Positions 18,792 through 28,646 of a stretch of DNA of 64,000 nucleotides are shown one piece after another. The position numbers and the translations under genes were made by a program. The stretch's first letter is position 1. Each line of letters begins with the position of its first letter. A model generated the notes under the pieces. The model saw only the letters and a list, made by a program, of their open reading frames with translations. It was not told where the DNA came from and did not search any database. Source of the DNA: Nocardioides sp. PD653-B2 (GTDB taxonomy: Bacteria > Actinomycetota > Actinomycetes > Propionibacteriales > Nocardioidaceae); the NCBI RefSeq assembly GCF_002117935.1, contig NZ_BDJE01000022.1, positions 62,001 through 126,000 of the forward strand, written 5' to 3'.

Positions 18792-19196
18792 ATGTCGATG
18801 ACAACGGTGAAGGCTGACCCGGCGTTGCGGCGCGGCGCGGCGTTGTTCCACGGGCTGGCGGACCGCGTTCGGCTGGCGATAGTCCGCGAGCTGTCCCACG
18901 GTGAGCGCCGCGTGGTGGAGCTGACCAAGACGCTCGGATTGGCACAGGGCACCGTCTCGAGCCATTTGGCCTGTCTGCGTGACTGCGGGCTGGTTGTCGG
19001 CCGGCCGGAAGGCAGGCAGATGTTCTACTCCTTCGCCCACCCCGAGCTGATGGACCTGATCGGTGCGGCCGAGCAGCTCCTCGCCCTGACCGGCGAGGCC
19101 GTCGAGTTGTGCCCGAACTACGGCTCTACCGCCGATACCCCTACTGACGCCTCTACCGAGACCGCCCCTGCGACGACTGAGGAAGTAGCACCGTGA
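18792..19196 (+). CDS. cmtR: ArsR/SmtB-family metal sensor, CmtR-like
   Basis: 134 residues with a winged-helix domain. The recognition helix carries SSHLACLRDCGLV, whose two cysteines match the CmtR metal ligands of Mycobacterium tuberculosis (Cys57/Cys61). A third cysteine lies in ELCPNYG near residue 106, matching the third ligand. CmtR senses Cd(II)/Pb(II) and releases DNA. The gene overlaps the P-ATPase start (GTGA) and has a palindromic operator at its start codon, so it very likely represses this operon. Confidence 0.85.
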   Translation: MSMTTVKADPALRRGAALFHGLADRVRLAIVRELSHGERRVVELTKTLGLAQGTVSSHLACLRDCGLVVGRPEGRQMFYSFAHPELMDLIGAAEQLLALTGEAVELCPNYGSTADTPTDASTETAPATTEEVAP

Positions 19197-21160
19197 CGGA
19201 CGCCTGCTGCGCGCACGACGAGCCCCGCAACCACAACGACGACGGGGAGGAGCACGAGCCGGGGCGGTTGTGGGAGGTCAGTGAGCTGCGGTTCGCGGCC
19301 CTCGCCGGACTCTTCCTGATCGCCGGATTCATTGCCGACCTCAACGACGCCTCGGGGTCCGTGGTAACTGGCCTATACGCCATCGCGCTGGCCCTCGGAG
19401 CCTGGACCTTCGTGCCCAGTACCTTGAAGCGGCTGATCAACGGCCAGATCGGCGTCGGCACCCTGATGACGATCGCCGCCGTCGGCGCAGTCATCCTCGG
19501 CGAGGTCGCCGAGGCCGCCGCGCTCGCGTTCCTCTACTCCATCAGCGAGGGCTTGGAGGAGTACGCCGTGGCCCGCACCCGCCGCGGCCTGCGCGCGCTG
19601 CTGTCCCTGGTCCCGGCCGAGGCCACCATCCTCCGTGACGGGACCCAGGTCACCGTCTCCCCGGCAGACCTCGTCATCGGCGACCTGCTCCTGGTCCGGC
19701 CCGGCGAACGGGTCGCTACCGACGGGATCATCCGCACCGGCCGCACCGCCCTGGACGTCTCCGCCCTCACCGGCGAGTCCGTCCCGGTCGAGGCCGGGGT
19801 CGGCGACACCGTCTACGCCGGCTCCATCAACGGCACCGGTGTCCTCGAGCTCGAGGTCACCACCACCGCCGAGGACAACTCCCTGGCCCGCATCGTCACC
19901 ATCGTCGAGGCCGAGCAGTCCCGCAAGGGCAACGCCCAGCGGCTCGCCGACCGGATCGCCCAACCCCTGGTGCCCGGGGTCATGGTCCTCGCCGCCGTCA
20001 TCGCGATCGTCGGCAGCCTCCTCGGTGACCCGGCGACCTGGATCGAGCGCGCCCTGGTGGTCCTGGTCGCCGCCTCCCCGTGTGCGCTGGCGATCTCCGT
20101 GCCGGTCACCGTGGTCGCCGCCATCGGTGCCGCCAGCCGCATCGGTGCCCTGGTCAAGGGCGGTGCCGCCCTGGAGGCGCTCGGCCGGATCCGTGCAGTC
20201 GCTCTGGACAAGACGGGCACCCTGACCCGCAACCAACCCTCCGTGGTCGAGGTCGCCACCGCTCCTGGCCAGACGCGGGAGCAGGTCCTCGACATCGCCG
20301 CGGCCCTGGAGTCCCGCAGCGAGCACCCCCTGGCCCGCGCGATCTTGGCCGCCTTTCCTGAACACCGCGACGCTGACGGCGTGGAGGCCGTCACCGGTGC
20401 CGGCCTCACCGGAACCATCGACGGCCGCCCAGCCCGCCTTGGACGGCCCGGCTGGATCCCCGCCGGCGACCTCGCCGGGCCCGTCACCGCCATGCAGGAA
20501 GCGGGCGCCACCGCTGTCCTCATCGAGTACGACGGAGCCGTGATCGGCGCCGTCGCCGTCCGCGACGACCTGCGCCCCGAGGCCGCCGAGGTGGTCGCCC
20601 GCCTTCGCGCCGGCGGCTACCAGGTCGCCATGCTCACCGGCGACAACGAACGCACCGCCGCCGCCCTAGCCGCCCAGGCCGGCATCACCGACGTGCACGC
20701 CGAGCTCCGGCCCGAGGACAAGTCGGCCATCATCGGCCGGCTCCGCGAGGACCGTCCGACCGCGATGGTCGGCGACGGCGTCAACGACGCCCCTGCCCTG
20801 GCCACCGCCGACGTCGGCATCGCGATGGGCGCCATGGGTAGCGACGTGGCCATCGAGACCGCCGACGTCGCCCTCATGGGCGAAGACCTGCGCCACCTGC
20901 CGCACACCCTGACCCACGCCCGCCGGGCACGGTCGATCATGCTGCAGAACGTCGGGTTCTCCCTGGTACTGATCGCGATCCTGATCCCGCTCGCTGCCTT
21001 CGGCGTGCTCGGGCTGGCCGCGGTCGTGATGGTCCACGAGGTCGCCGAGATCTTCGTGATCGGCAACGGCGTGCGCGCCGGCCGCGTCCGCCCCCTTCCG
21101 CCCGCGCCCGCGACCATGCCTACGGCCGTTGCGGTGCCGGCTGACGCGGCGGCGAGGTGA
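19193..21160 (+). CDS. P1B-type heavy-metal ATPase (Cd/Zn/Co/Pb exporter)
   Basis: 655 residues, with a short Cys/His-rich N-terminus (DACCAHDEP) instead of an HMA domain. The metal-site motif in the fourth transport helix is SPC (AASPCALAI, about residue 293) rather than CPC. DKTGT is near 338, SEHPLA in the nucleotide domain and GDGVND near 526. A C-terminal VHEVAEIFVIGNG replaces the copper-type ending. SPC and the HE motif point to the P1B-4-like group (Co/Ni/Zn/Cd). The CmtR-like regulator and cadD neighbour favour Cd/Pb/Zn as substrate. Confidence 0.88.
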   Translation: MTDACCAHDEPRNHNDDGEEHEPGRLWEVSELRFAALAGLFLIAGFIADLNDASGSVVTGLYAIALALGAWTFVPSTLKRLINGQIGVGTLMTIAAVGAVILGEVAEAAALAFLYSISEGLEEYAVARTRRGLRALLSLVPAEATILRDGTQVTVSPADLVIGDLLLVRPGERVATDGIIRTGRTALDVSALTGESVPVEAGVGDTVYAGSINGTGVLELEVTTTAEDNSLARIVTIVEAEQSRKGNAQRLADRIAQPLVPGVMVLAAVIAIVGSLLGDPATWIERALVVLVAASPCALAISVPVTVVAAIGAASRIGALVKGGAALEALGRIRAVALDKTGTLTRNQPSVVEVATAPGQTREQVLDIAAALESRSEHPLARAILAAFPEHRDADGVEAVTGAGLTGTIDGRPARLGRPGWIPAGDLAGPVTAMQEAGATAVLIEYDGAVIGAVAVRDDLRPEAAEVVARLRAGGYQVAMLTGDNERTAAALAAQAGITDVHAELRPEDKSAIIGRLREDRPTAMVGDGVNDAPALATADVGIAMGAMGSDVAIETADVALMGEDLRHLPHTLTHARRARSIMLQNVGFSLVLIAILIPLAAFGVLGLAAVVMVHEVAEIFVIGNGVRAGRVRPLPPAPATMPTAVAVPADAAAR

Positions 21161-21711
21161 GCCGCGGTTTGCGTGAGGCCGGGACGCGTGCGCGGACGGC
21201 TCGTGTGGCGGTCTTGCTCGCAGCCGTAGCGGTCGCCGGGATCGACCTGGCCGCGAAGGCGGCCTCCGAGGTCCGGTTGGCCGATTCCTCGGTCGATCTC
21301 GGGCTGCTCCAGCTCCAGCTGGCGTACAACTCCGGCGTGGCGTTCAGCATGGGCGACCGACTTCCCGTCAGCGTGATCGTGGCCATCACCGCCGCCATCG
21401 CCGTCGCCATCATGGTGTACGCGTGGCACCGGGCCCCCCAAGCGGGGTGGGTCGAACGGATCGCCGGCGGCGCCGTGATCGGCGGCGCCCTCGCGAACGT
21501 CGTCGACCGCGCCCTCGACGGCCGGGTCACCGACTACCTGCACACCGGCTGGTGGCCCACCTTCAACCTCGCCGACACCTTCCTGGTCACCGGCTTCATC
21601 GTGATCGCCCTCCTGCACGCCCGACCCGAACGCACGAGCGACACCGCCACGGCGCCGACGAAGGACCACACCGCCAACCCGCCCGTCACGGACCACCCCC
21701 CGCAGACATAG
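21157..21711 (+). CDS. lspA: Signal peptidase II (prolipoprotein signal peptidase)
   Basis: 184 residues, four membrane helices, with the aspartyl protease motifs GGALANVVDR and FNLADTF and the family motif NSGVAFSM. It cleaves lipoprotein signal peptides before the lipobox Cys. Its GTG overlaps the ATPase stop, so it belongs to the metal operon. lspA-like genes also accompany lead-resistance ATPases in other bacteria (PbrC), so this is probably an operon-specific copy rather than the housekeeping one. The tail after residue 150 is low-complexity. Confidence 0.88.
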   Translation: MSRGLREAGTRARTARVAVLLAAVAVAGIDLAAKAASEVRLADSSVDLGLLQLQLAYNSGVAFSMGDRLPVSVIVAITAAIAVAIMVYAWHRAPQAGWVERIAGGAVIGGALANVVDRALDGRVTDYLHTGWWPTFNLADTFLVTGFIVIALLHARPERTSDTATAPTKDHTANPPVTDHPPQT

Positions 21712-21841
21712 CCACCGCCTTCAGCGCCCGGCATCACACGTCTCGGCGCCCCGAACTCGGCTGACGTCGCCACCGAGCAGGCATACGGCCCTCTACACCC
21801 GAGACGACGAAATGCGTCGAAACCGACGGAACGCATGAGAC

Positions 21842-22438
21842 ATGAACGTGCTCTCCTCCACGTTGCAGGCCATTGGCCTGTTCCTTGTCACCAACATCGA
21901 CGACATCATCGTCTTGTCGCTGTTCTTCGCACGCGGCGCCGGGCAACGAGGTACCACCACCAAGATCGTCGTTGGGCAATACCTTGGGTTCGGTGGCATC
22001 CTTCTCGCCTCGGTCGCGGTGACCTTCGGCGCCGGGCTGTTCCTTCCCGACGACGCCATCCCGTACTTCGGCCTCATCCCACTGCTGCTGGGCGGATTTG
22101 CTGCCTGGCAGGTTTGGCGCAACGGAGACCATGACGACGACACCGTGGCCGACAAGCCCGTCAGTGCGCTCACGGTGGCGGCAGTCACCTTCGCCAACGG
22201 TGGAGACAACATCGGGGTCTACGTGCCGGTGTTCCTCGCGGTCGGCACCGGCGCCCTCGTGGCCTACTGCGTCGTGTTCCTGGCCCTGGTCGCCGTCCTC
22301 GTCCTTGCCGCCAGGTTCGTGGCCACCCGCAAGCCCATCGCAGAGGTGCTCGAGCGGTGGGAGCACATCTTGTTCCCGCTAGTCCTCATCGTGCTCGGCC
22401 TCGTCATCCTGATCGAGGGCGGCGCGTTCGGCCTGTGA
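21842..22438 (+). CDS. cadD: CadD-family cadmium resistance transporter
   Basis: 198 residues with five to six membrane helices. The N-terminal TNIDDIIVLSLFF and later TFANGGDNIGVYVPVF are the repeated metal-binding motifs of the CadD/LysE-like superfamily. It probably exports or sequesters Cd(II). It lies 130 bases after lspA on the same strand and likely belongs to the CmtR-controlled block. Confidence 0.86.
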   Translation: MNVLSSTLQAIGLFLVTNIDDIIVLSLFFARGAGQRGTTTKIVVGQYLGFGGILLASVAVTFGAGLFLPDDAIPYFGLIPLLLGGFAAWQVWRNGDHDDDTVADKPVSALTVAAVTFANGGDNIGVYVPVFLAVGTGALVAYCVVFLALVAVLVLAARFVATRKPIAEVLERWEHILFPLVLIVLGLVILIEGGAFGL

Positions 22439-22715
22439 CCGTCCGGCGAGCCTGCCGGCCCGGGGCAGATAGGAGCATGCGGCCGCCCTGTGGGTAGGTG
22501 AGGAGTCGCGGGACAGGGGGCGGCCGACTCATCTTGGTCGCGTACGCCGCGTCCGAGGGGATTGGGGCTGTCGCCCTGGCCCGGCGCAAGGACCTAGACG
22601 GTATGAGTGACCCGGTCGTCTGACGGGGTTGCGGGCCGGGGCCTCACTCACAACATTCGTGGGTTACCGAGCAGGGGCCGCCTGCTCGGCCTATCCGACA
22701 TTTGTGGGAGGCCCG

Positions 22716-23797
22716 GTGTTTACCGAGCGTACGAGCGTTGGGCTCGACGTGCACGCACGATCTGTTGCCGCAGCAGCGATCGATGGCGTCACGGGCGAGC
22801 TCGTCCAGACTAAGCTGACTCCGTCACACGAGCACATCCGATCCTGGCTGGGCGACCTGCCAGGTCCGGTCGCGGTGGCCTACGAGGCCGGTCCGACCGG
22901 ATTCGGGTTGTCACGGGCACTGAACGCAGCCGGGATCCGGTGCGAGGTCGTCGCGCCATCGAAGCTGCAACGTCCTTCGGGTGACCGGGTCAAGACCGAT
23001 GCCAAGGACGCGGTCCATCTGGCCAGACTGCTCCGACTCGACGAGTTCACACCAGTGTCGGTCCCGAGCGTTGAGCACGAGAACGCACGCGACCTGGTCC
23101 GCGCACGTGAGGACGCCCGCGGCGACCTCATGCGAGCCCGGCACCGACTGTCCAAGCTCCTGCTACGCCAAGGGATCGTCTACTCCGGCGGGAGGCGTGG
23201 ACCGGCCCCCACGGCGCGTGGCTACGACAGCAACGCTTCGACGCACCCGCACTCCAGATGACCTACGAGTCCGACTACGACGCCGTGCTCACCGTGAAGG
23301 CACGCCGCGATCGGCTCGATACCGCGATCGCCGTGCTGGCAGCCGACTCCGAGTTCACCCCACTCGTGCGGCGACTCGGGTGCCTACGCGGTGTCAGCAC
23401 CCTGACCTGGTTCGCGTTGGCCGTCGAGATCGGTGACTGGCACCGCTTCACCGGCAACACCATCGGCTCGTTCGTCGGGCTCGTGCCGTCCGAGTACTCC
23501 TCAGGTTCCAGCCGAGTCCAAGGTGCGATCACCAAGACCGGCAACACCCACGTCCGCAGGCTCCTGGTCGAAGCAGCCTGGCACCACAGGGCCCGCTACG
23601 TGGTCGGCAAGACCATGCGCGATCGCCGGGAACTCGCTCCACCAGCCGCCCGAGCACGCGGCGATGCCGGCAACCGGCGATTGAACGCCCGCTGGGACAC
23701 CTTCCGCGCACGCCGCAAGTGCCACGTCGTCGCCAACGTCGCGATCGCCCGCGAGCTCGCCGGCTGGTGCTGGTCCCTGGCCGTGCTCGAGGAATAG
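22716..23797 (+). pseudogene. IS110-family transposase, one frameshift
   Basis: The N-terminal part (from a GTG; VFTERTSVGLDVHARSV, then AYEAGPTGFGLSRAL and KTDAKDAVHLARLLR) carries the DEDD RuvC-like residues of IS110. The C-terminal part (WFALAVEIGDWHRFTGNTIGSFVGL, then YSSGSSRVQGAITKTGNTHVRRLL) carries the serine motif of the Tnp_20 domain. One base is missing near 23190 (YSGG-AWTG expected), so the two halves are in different frames. Full length would be 361 residues. IS110 elements lack terminal inverted repeats, so element ends cannot be fixed here. Confidence 0.83.
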
Positions 23798-24104
23798 CCC
23801 AACCCCGATCTGCTTCGTCGAGCACGCCGGTGGCAGCAGCGCGTGGAGCGACCCGCGATTCAGCTATGAGCAACCAGCCCTCACCGGCCGGTGACGCTCG
23901 ATCCTAGACACGCGGACCGCTCCTGCCGAACACCCCGCCCTGCGGTACCCAACCCGCGCATATCAGCCTGACCGCGCGTCGCCAACGACACGCTCACCAC
24001 CAGGAACGTCGACGAAGCACGAGGCGCCCGCCCCCACAACGGAGACGGGCGCCTCACCCTGCCCATTGACAGGAAAGGCCTACATATCGGCTGAGGTATC
24101 GCCG
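23798..24104. other. Intergenic region after IS110
   Basis: No gene was seen. It includes the right flank of the IS110 copy and a strong terminator hairpin at 24021-24055 that would end transcripts of the minus-strand tlpA-lnt operon. Confidence 0.5.
24021..24055 (-). terminator. Rho-independent-like hairpin
   Basis: GAGGCGCCCG (24021-24030) pairs perfectly with CGGGCGCCTC (24046-24055) around a 15-base loop. It lies 50 bases past the stop of the lnt gene on the minus strand. There is no clear U tract, as is common in high-GC genomes. Confidence 0.7.
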
Positions 24105-25732
24105 CTACCGGCGCGCACACCATCCGCCAAGGCGACGCAGCCTCGGGAGTCTGCGTCGGGCGGCCGCCGTGATGACAGCGGCAACACCCGCCAGAGACAG
24201 GACTTGTCGGATCAGCGAGCCGTAGCGCACTGCGGGCGTCTGTGCCTCGACCAGGGGCACCTGAGCGACCGCGATGTCGGTTGTCCGGGGTGTCAACTGG
24301 TCGCGGACTGCACCGTCGGGGCCGATGACGCCGCTGATGCCGTTGGTGGAGGCGACCACTACGGTGCGGCCGGTCTCGATGGCACGTGCCCGGCTGATGC
24401 TGAACTGCTGCTGCAGCTGCGGGGTTCCGGTGAAGGTGGCGTTGCTGGTCTGCACAGCGATCATCTGGCCGCCGTTCCGGACCTGGGCGGCCACCGAGTC
24501 GTCGAATGCCGCGTCGAAGCAGATCAGGTCCACGACGCGGGTGCCCGCGATGTCGAGCGGCCGGATGCGGGTGCCCGCGATCATGTCGCGGGGGATCATG
24601 TCCAGGCGCCCGATCTTGAGTCCGGAGAGCTGGCTGCGAAACGGCACGTACTCGCCGAACGGCACCGGGTGACGTTTGGTGTAGCGCTCCTTGGTCGAGC
24701 CGTCCGGCGCCCAGACCAGCCCCTGGTTGAGCACGGCGTCCGGGCGAGGGCCGTCGACGATGGCGCCCACTAGCACCGGCACTCCGATCGCTGTCACGGC
24801 CCGGGAGATCCCTGAGTTGGTCTGTGCGTTGCGGCACGGGTCGACGGCGGTGGAGTTCTCCGGCCACAGCACGAAGTCGGGCTGCGGGACGGCGCCGTAT
24901 CGCACCTGCTGGGCGAGGTCGATGGTGGCCTGGACGTGGTTCTCGGTCACCTGCTCGTGAACGGCGACCAGGTCGTTCCCGGCGCCGGGGACGTCGCCTT
25001 GTACCGCGGCGACCGTCACGGTCGGTCGGTCGGCTTCCCAGGAGGAGGTCAACGACTCGGGCCTGACCAGGACGGGCGCGGAGCCGACCACGAGTGTGGC
25101 CACGATGGCCACGACCGCTCCTACCGGGTGTGTCTTACCCTCACTGACCATCCAGGCGAGCGTGGCGCCGGTCAGGGCGACCAGGAAGCTGACGCCGGTG
25201 GCGCCGACCCAGGCAGCCACAGGGCGTACGGGGTGTCGATGGTGGCCCAGGCCAGCCGGGTCCACGGGAAGCCGCCGAGCGGCCAGGTCGACATCGCGGT
25301 CTCGACCGCCACCCACACGCAGGCCGTCCACCAGGGCCAGCCGCGTAGCCGACCCACGAGCGCGATGCCGACCGCCGCGAGGGCGTATTAGACGGCGACG
25401 ACCGGGCTGATCAACAGCCAAACGTCGGTGCCGACGGCCCGCATCCACGCCGTCAGGAGCACCGTGTAGCCGAGCCCGAACAGCAGCCCGAGGAGGAACG
25501 CGCGACGCAGTGTCGACCCATGCAGCAGGAACACCAGGGCCGCGACCGCGAGCGGTAGGAGCCAGCGCTGCTCCCACGGAGCGCTGGCTCCCGCGGCGGC
25601 GACACCGGCCAGCGATGCGGCCGCGAGTCGCGCGAGCCGGTTGCGGCGTCGAGGCTGGTGGACGGGCGAGAGGGCCGGCTCGTCAGGTGAGGCTGACCGG
25701 GCCGAGACCGAAGTCCGGGGTGGGGTCTGCAC
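24105..25732 (-). pseudogene. lnt: Apolipoprotein N-acyltransferase, copy 1, with nonsense codon and frameshift
   Basis: The C-terminal two thirds are intact in one frame: PDFVLWPENSTAVDP, YTKRHPVPFGEYVPF (Lys and Glu of the catalytic triad), LICFDAAFDD (catalytic Cys) and SRARAIETGRTVVVAS. The N-terminal membrane part reads from a GTG at 25732 and meets an in-frame TAA at 25388. It resumes in the same frame (YALAAVGIALVGRL, then WPLGGFPWTRLAWATIDTPYALWLP) and then needs a one-base shift near 25215 to join the catalytic domain. The start is 4 bases after the tlpA stop, so the two form an operon. An intact paralogue is at 55780-57273. Confidence 0.82.
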
Positions 25733-25736
25733 GGCT

Positions 25737-26393
25737 TCAGTCCGGTTCCGTCAGCGAATCCAGCAGGGTGCTGAGTTCGGCTTCGGAGATCTCCCCAATG
25801 ACCCGTTCGACGACCCTGCCGTCCGCGTCCAGGGCGAGAGTCACCGGCAGGCCCCGGACCCGGGTGTCGGCAAGGACCAGCCCGTCAATGTCGACGAGCT
25901 GTGGGTAGGTGACCCCGGTGCGGGCGAGGAAGTCGGCGGCCGCCTCCGGACGGTCCTGGGTGTTGATGCCGAGGAACCGGACAGCGGGGTTGCGACGGGC
26001 CGCCTCCGCGAGCATCGGCATCTCCTTGCGGCAGGGTCCACACCACGACGCCCACAGGTTGACCACGGCGGGGCCGGCCAACCGGGACGCGTCCACCGGC
26101 CTCGCCTCGTTCAGGCACGGCAGCTCCACCGGTGGCAGCCGGTCAGGGTCCTTGCCGACGGAGCCCTCGCGTTCCAACCCGACGCAGCGATCGAGCCCGT
26201 CCACCGCGATCGGCTCGACCGGCGGGGCCGCGAAGTCCTCTCCCGGGACGTCGCGAGATGGTCCGCCACAGGCAGTCAGCAGGACGGCCATCGCGACCCC
26301 GGCGACCGCGCCCGTCAGGATGCGTACTCGGCACTCGGTCGGTCGTCCCAATGACCTGCCTGCTCTCTCGTCGCCGATGCCCGGCGGGGTCAA
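25737..26393 (-). CDS. TlpA-family thiol-disulfide lipoprotein
   Basis: About 218 residues from the TTG at 26393, chosen because AGGAGA lies 8 bases upstream. A hydrophobic segment ends in the lipobox MAVLLTACGG. The thioredoxin-fold domain has VVNLWASWCGPCRKEMPML (redox CxxC) and a cis-Pro region RGLPVTLALDADG. TlpA/ResA-like proteins reduce apocytochrome c or copper-site cysteines outside the membrane. It lies upstream of the broken lnt and diverges from a second TlpA gene across a shared BlaI-type operator. Confidence 0.85.
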   Translation of the reverse strand: MTPPGIGDERAGRSLGRPTECRVRILTGAVAGVAMAVLLTACGGPSRDVPGEDFAAPPVEPIAVDGLDRCVGLEREGSVGKDPDRLPPVELPCLNEARPVDASRLAGPAVVNLWASWCGPCRKEMPMLAEAARRNPAVRFLGINTQDRPEAAADFLARTGVTYPQLVDIDGLVLADTRVRGLPVTLALDADGRVVERVIGEISEAELSTLLDSLTEPD

Positions 26394-26401
26394 CGCGGTT
26401 T

Positions 26402-26420
26402 CTCCTATGTAGGGTAGTAG
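26402..26420. promoter_or_regulatory. BlaI-type operator, site 3 (between divergent tlpA genes)
   Basis: CTCCTATGTAGGGTAGTAG. The right half matches TAGTAG and the left half has one mismatch to CTACTATG. It overlaps the ribosome site of the minus-strand tlpA and lies 49 bases upstream of the plus-strand tlpA, so one repressor could control both. Confidence 0.62.
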
Positions 26421-26469
26421 TTGGCCTACGGCGCGATCGGCGCCCCCTTGGAAGCCTAGGAGACCCGCC

Positions 26470-27051
26470 ATGATCTGCCACCGGAGGTCTCGGGCGCGCG
26501 GCGCGGCCTGCCTCGTTGCGGTGGCGGTGACCCTGTCGGCCTGCACCGCCGACGGCAGGACCCCGACCGGCACCGACGGCGTCGTCGAGGTCATCGCCGC
26601 CGAGGACCGGCAACGGGTCGAGCCGTTCACGGGCGAGCTGCTGGATGGCGGTCGCTTCGACACCACCTCCCTGGCCGGCAAGGTGGTCGTCTACAACGTC
26701 TGGGGCTCCTGGTGCGCGCCGTGTCGGACCGAGGCTCCTGTGCTGAAACAGGTGTCGGAGGAGACCCGGAAGCTAGGCGTGCGGTTCGTCGGGATCAACG
26801 TGCGCGACAACGACGCCGCGGCGCGGGCGTTCGAGGACAACTACGGCATCGAGTACCCCAGCATCACCACCGACACCTCGACCGATGCGATGCTCGCCTT
26901 CGGAACGGCGCTGCCGCCCAGCGCGGTGCCGAGCACCCTGGTCGTCGACGCCCAGGGTCGCCTCGCCGCCAGAATTGTCGGCCCCACCGGCTACTCGACG
27001 TTGTCGACGATCGTCACCGAGACCGCGGCGGAATCGGACCCCGGGCAGTGA
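26470..27051 (+). CDS. TlpA/ResA-like thiol-disulfide lipoprotein
   Basis: 193 residues; ATG with AGGAGA upstream. A basic start and hydrophobic core end in the lipobox VTLSACT. The redlxin domain shows VVVYNVWGSWCAPCRTEAPVL (CxxC), then FVGINVRDND and cis-Pro SAVPSTLVVDAQG. It is probably the extracytoplasmic thiol reductant of the System II cytochrome c maturation operon that follows, keeping haem-binding cysteines reduced. Its stop overlaps the resB start (GTGA). Confidence 0.88.
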   Translation: MICHRRSRARGAACLVAVAVTLSACTADGRTPTGTDGVVEVIAAEDRQRVEPFTGELLDGGRFDTTSLAGKVVVYNVWGSWCAPCRTEAPVLKQVSEETRKLGVRFVGINVRDNDAAARAFEDNYGIEYPSITTDTSTDAMLAFGTALPPSAVPSTLVVDAQGRLAARIVGPTGYSTLSTIVTETAAESDPGQ

Positions 27052-28646
27052 CTGACGTGGAGACGAAGGCGACGGAGGCCGCCCCCGCGGGCCGGGCGCA
27101 GGCGCCGCCGTCGTGGGGGTGGCTGCGCTGGGCGTGGCGGAATCTGACGTCGATGCGCACGGCGGTGGTGCTGCTCGCGCTGCTCGGGCTTGCCGCGATC
27201 CCGGGGTCGGTGTTTCCGCAGCGCAACGTCGCCAGCGACCCGGCCGCGGTGCAGCAGTACGTCTTGGAGCATCCCCGGCTCGCGCCGTGGCTGGACCGGC
27301 TCGGGATGTTCGACGTCTACGCCTCCCCCTGGTTCGCCGCCATCTATGTGCTGCTGCTGGTCTCCATGACCGGATGCGTGCTCCCCCGGTCCCGTCGACT
27401 CTGGCAGTCCGCGCGGAGCGCTCCCCCGCCGGCCCCGCGGAACCTGACCCGCCTGGAGGGCCACCACACCTGGGAAACCACCCAGGAGCCGGCCGAGGTC
27501 ATCGCCACCGCCGCGGCCCACCTGAACCGCAGACGGTTCCGCGTCGCCACCGCTGGTCATGAGGTCCGGGCCGAGCGCGGCTACCTCCGCGAGGTCGGCA
27601 ACCTCGCCTTCCACCTGTCGCTGCTGGTGCTCCTGGTTGGCATCGCCGCCGGCAAGCTGATCGGGTTCGAGGGCCGGGTGGCGGTCACCGAGGGCGGAAC
27701 CTTCGCCAACGACCTCTCCCAGTACGACGCCTTCTCCCCCTCGGCGTGGACCGACGTGGACGATCTGGAACCGTTGTCCTTCCGCCTGGAGGAGTTCGAT
27801 GTCTCCTACCAGACCAGCGGACCCAACCTCGGTCAACCCTCCCAGTTCGCCGCCCGGCTCGCCTACCGCGCCGGGGGCGGGGAGGAGCAGACCGTCACCG
27901 TCGAGCCCAACCGGCCGCTCGACATCAACGAGACGAAATTCTTCCTCACCGGCAACGGGTACGCCCCCATCGTCACCGTGCGCGATGGGCGTGGCAAAGC
28001 CGTGTTCACCGGCCCGGTGCAGTTCCTGCCGCTGGACACCAGCTACGCCTCCGACGGCGTGATCAAGGCGCCGGACGCCCAGCCCACCCAGCTCGCCTTC
28101 GAAGGCTTCTTGCTGCCCACCGCCGACGTCGGCCCTCAAGGCCCCTACTCGACGTTCCCCGATACCCTGAACCCCCAGCTGTTCCTCACCGCCTACACCG
28201 GCGACCTGGGGTTCGCCGACGGTGTACCGCAGTCGGTGTTCACCCTGGACAAGGACGAGCTCACCCAGGTGCGCCGCAACGGGCAGCCCTTCAGCCAGGC
28301 ACTGTCGGTCGGGGAGACCATGCGGCTTCCTGGCGGTCAGGGCAGCCTCACCTTCGACGGCGTGTCCCGGTTCGCCAACTTCCAGATCGCCTACGACCCC
28401 GGCAAGGAGATCACCCTCGTCGCCGCGGTCGTCCTCCTCGTCGGGCTCACCGCATCACTGGCCATTCGCCGCCGCCGGCTGTGGCTGCGGGTTCGACCCG
28501 CCGAAGGCGGCGGGTGCCTGGTGGAGGTTGCCAGCTACTCCCTGACCCGCCGCGAATCTCCTCCCGACGAGATCCAGGACCTCGTCGCCGCACTGCACGG
28601 CCCGGACCACCCCTCCGTAACCGCTGGCAAGGACGCCTCCGAATGA
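27048..28646 (+). CDS. resB: Cytochrome c biogenesis protein ResB
   Basis: 532 residues from the GTG overlapping the tlpA stop. The first two helices surround FPQRNVASDP; a third pair follows, with RAERGYLREVGNLAFHLSLLVLL, then a large extracytoplasmic domain and a last helix near residue 455. The motifs FDVYASPWFAAIYVLLLVSMTGC and VSRFANFQIAYDPGKE are typical of actinobacterial ResB. With ResC it forms the System II haem channel/synthase that attaches haem to apocytochrome c. A frameshifted paralogue lies at 62336-63903. Confidence 0.92.
   Translation: MTDVETKATEAAPAGRAQAPPSWGWLRWAWRNLTSMRTAVVLLALLGLAAIPGSVFPQRNVASDPAAVQQYVLEHPRLAPWLDRLGMFDVYASPWFAAIYVLLLVSMTGCVLPRSRRLWQSARSAPPPAPRNLTRLEGHHTWETTQEPAEVIATAAAHLNRRRFRVATAGHEVRAERGYLREVGNLAFHLSLLVLLVGIAAGKLIGFEGRVAVTEGGTFANDLSQYDAFSPSAWTDVDDLEPLSFRLEEFDVSYQTSGPNLGQPSQFAARLAYRAGGGEEQTVTVEPNRPLDINETKFFLTGNGYAPIVTVRDGRGKAVFTGPVQFLPLDTSYASDGVIKAPDAQPTQLAFEGFLLPTADVGPQGPYSTFPDTLNPQLFLTAYTGDLGFADGVPQSVFTLDKDELTQVRRNGQPFSQALSVGETMRLPGGQGSLTFDGVSRFANFQIAYDPGKEITLVAAVVLLVGLTASLAIRRRRLWLRVRPAEGGGCLVEVASYSLTRRESPPDEIQDLVAALHGPDHPSVTAGKDASE

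Noticed and set aside
22629..23880. Defining exact IS110 ends
   Set aside because: The family lacks inverted repeats and no uninterrupted target copy is available in the window; only two short CATTNGTGGG repeats were seen.
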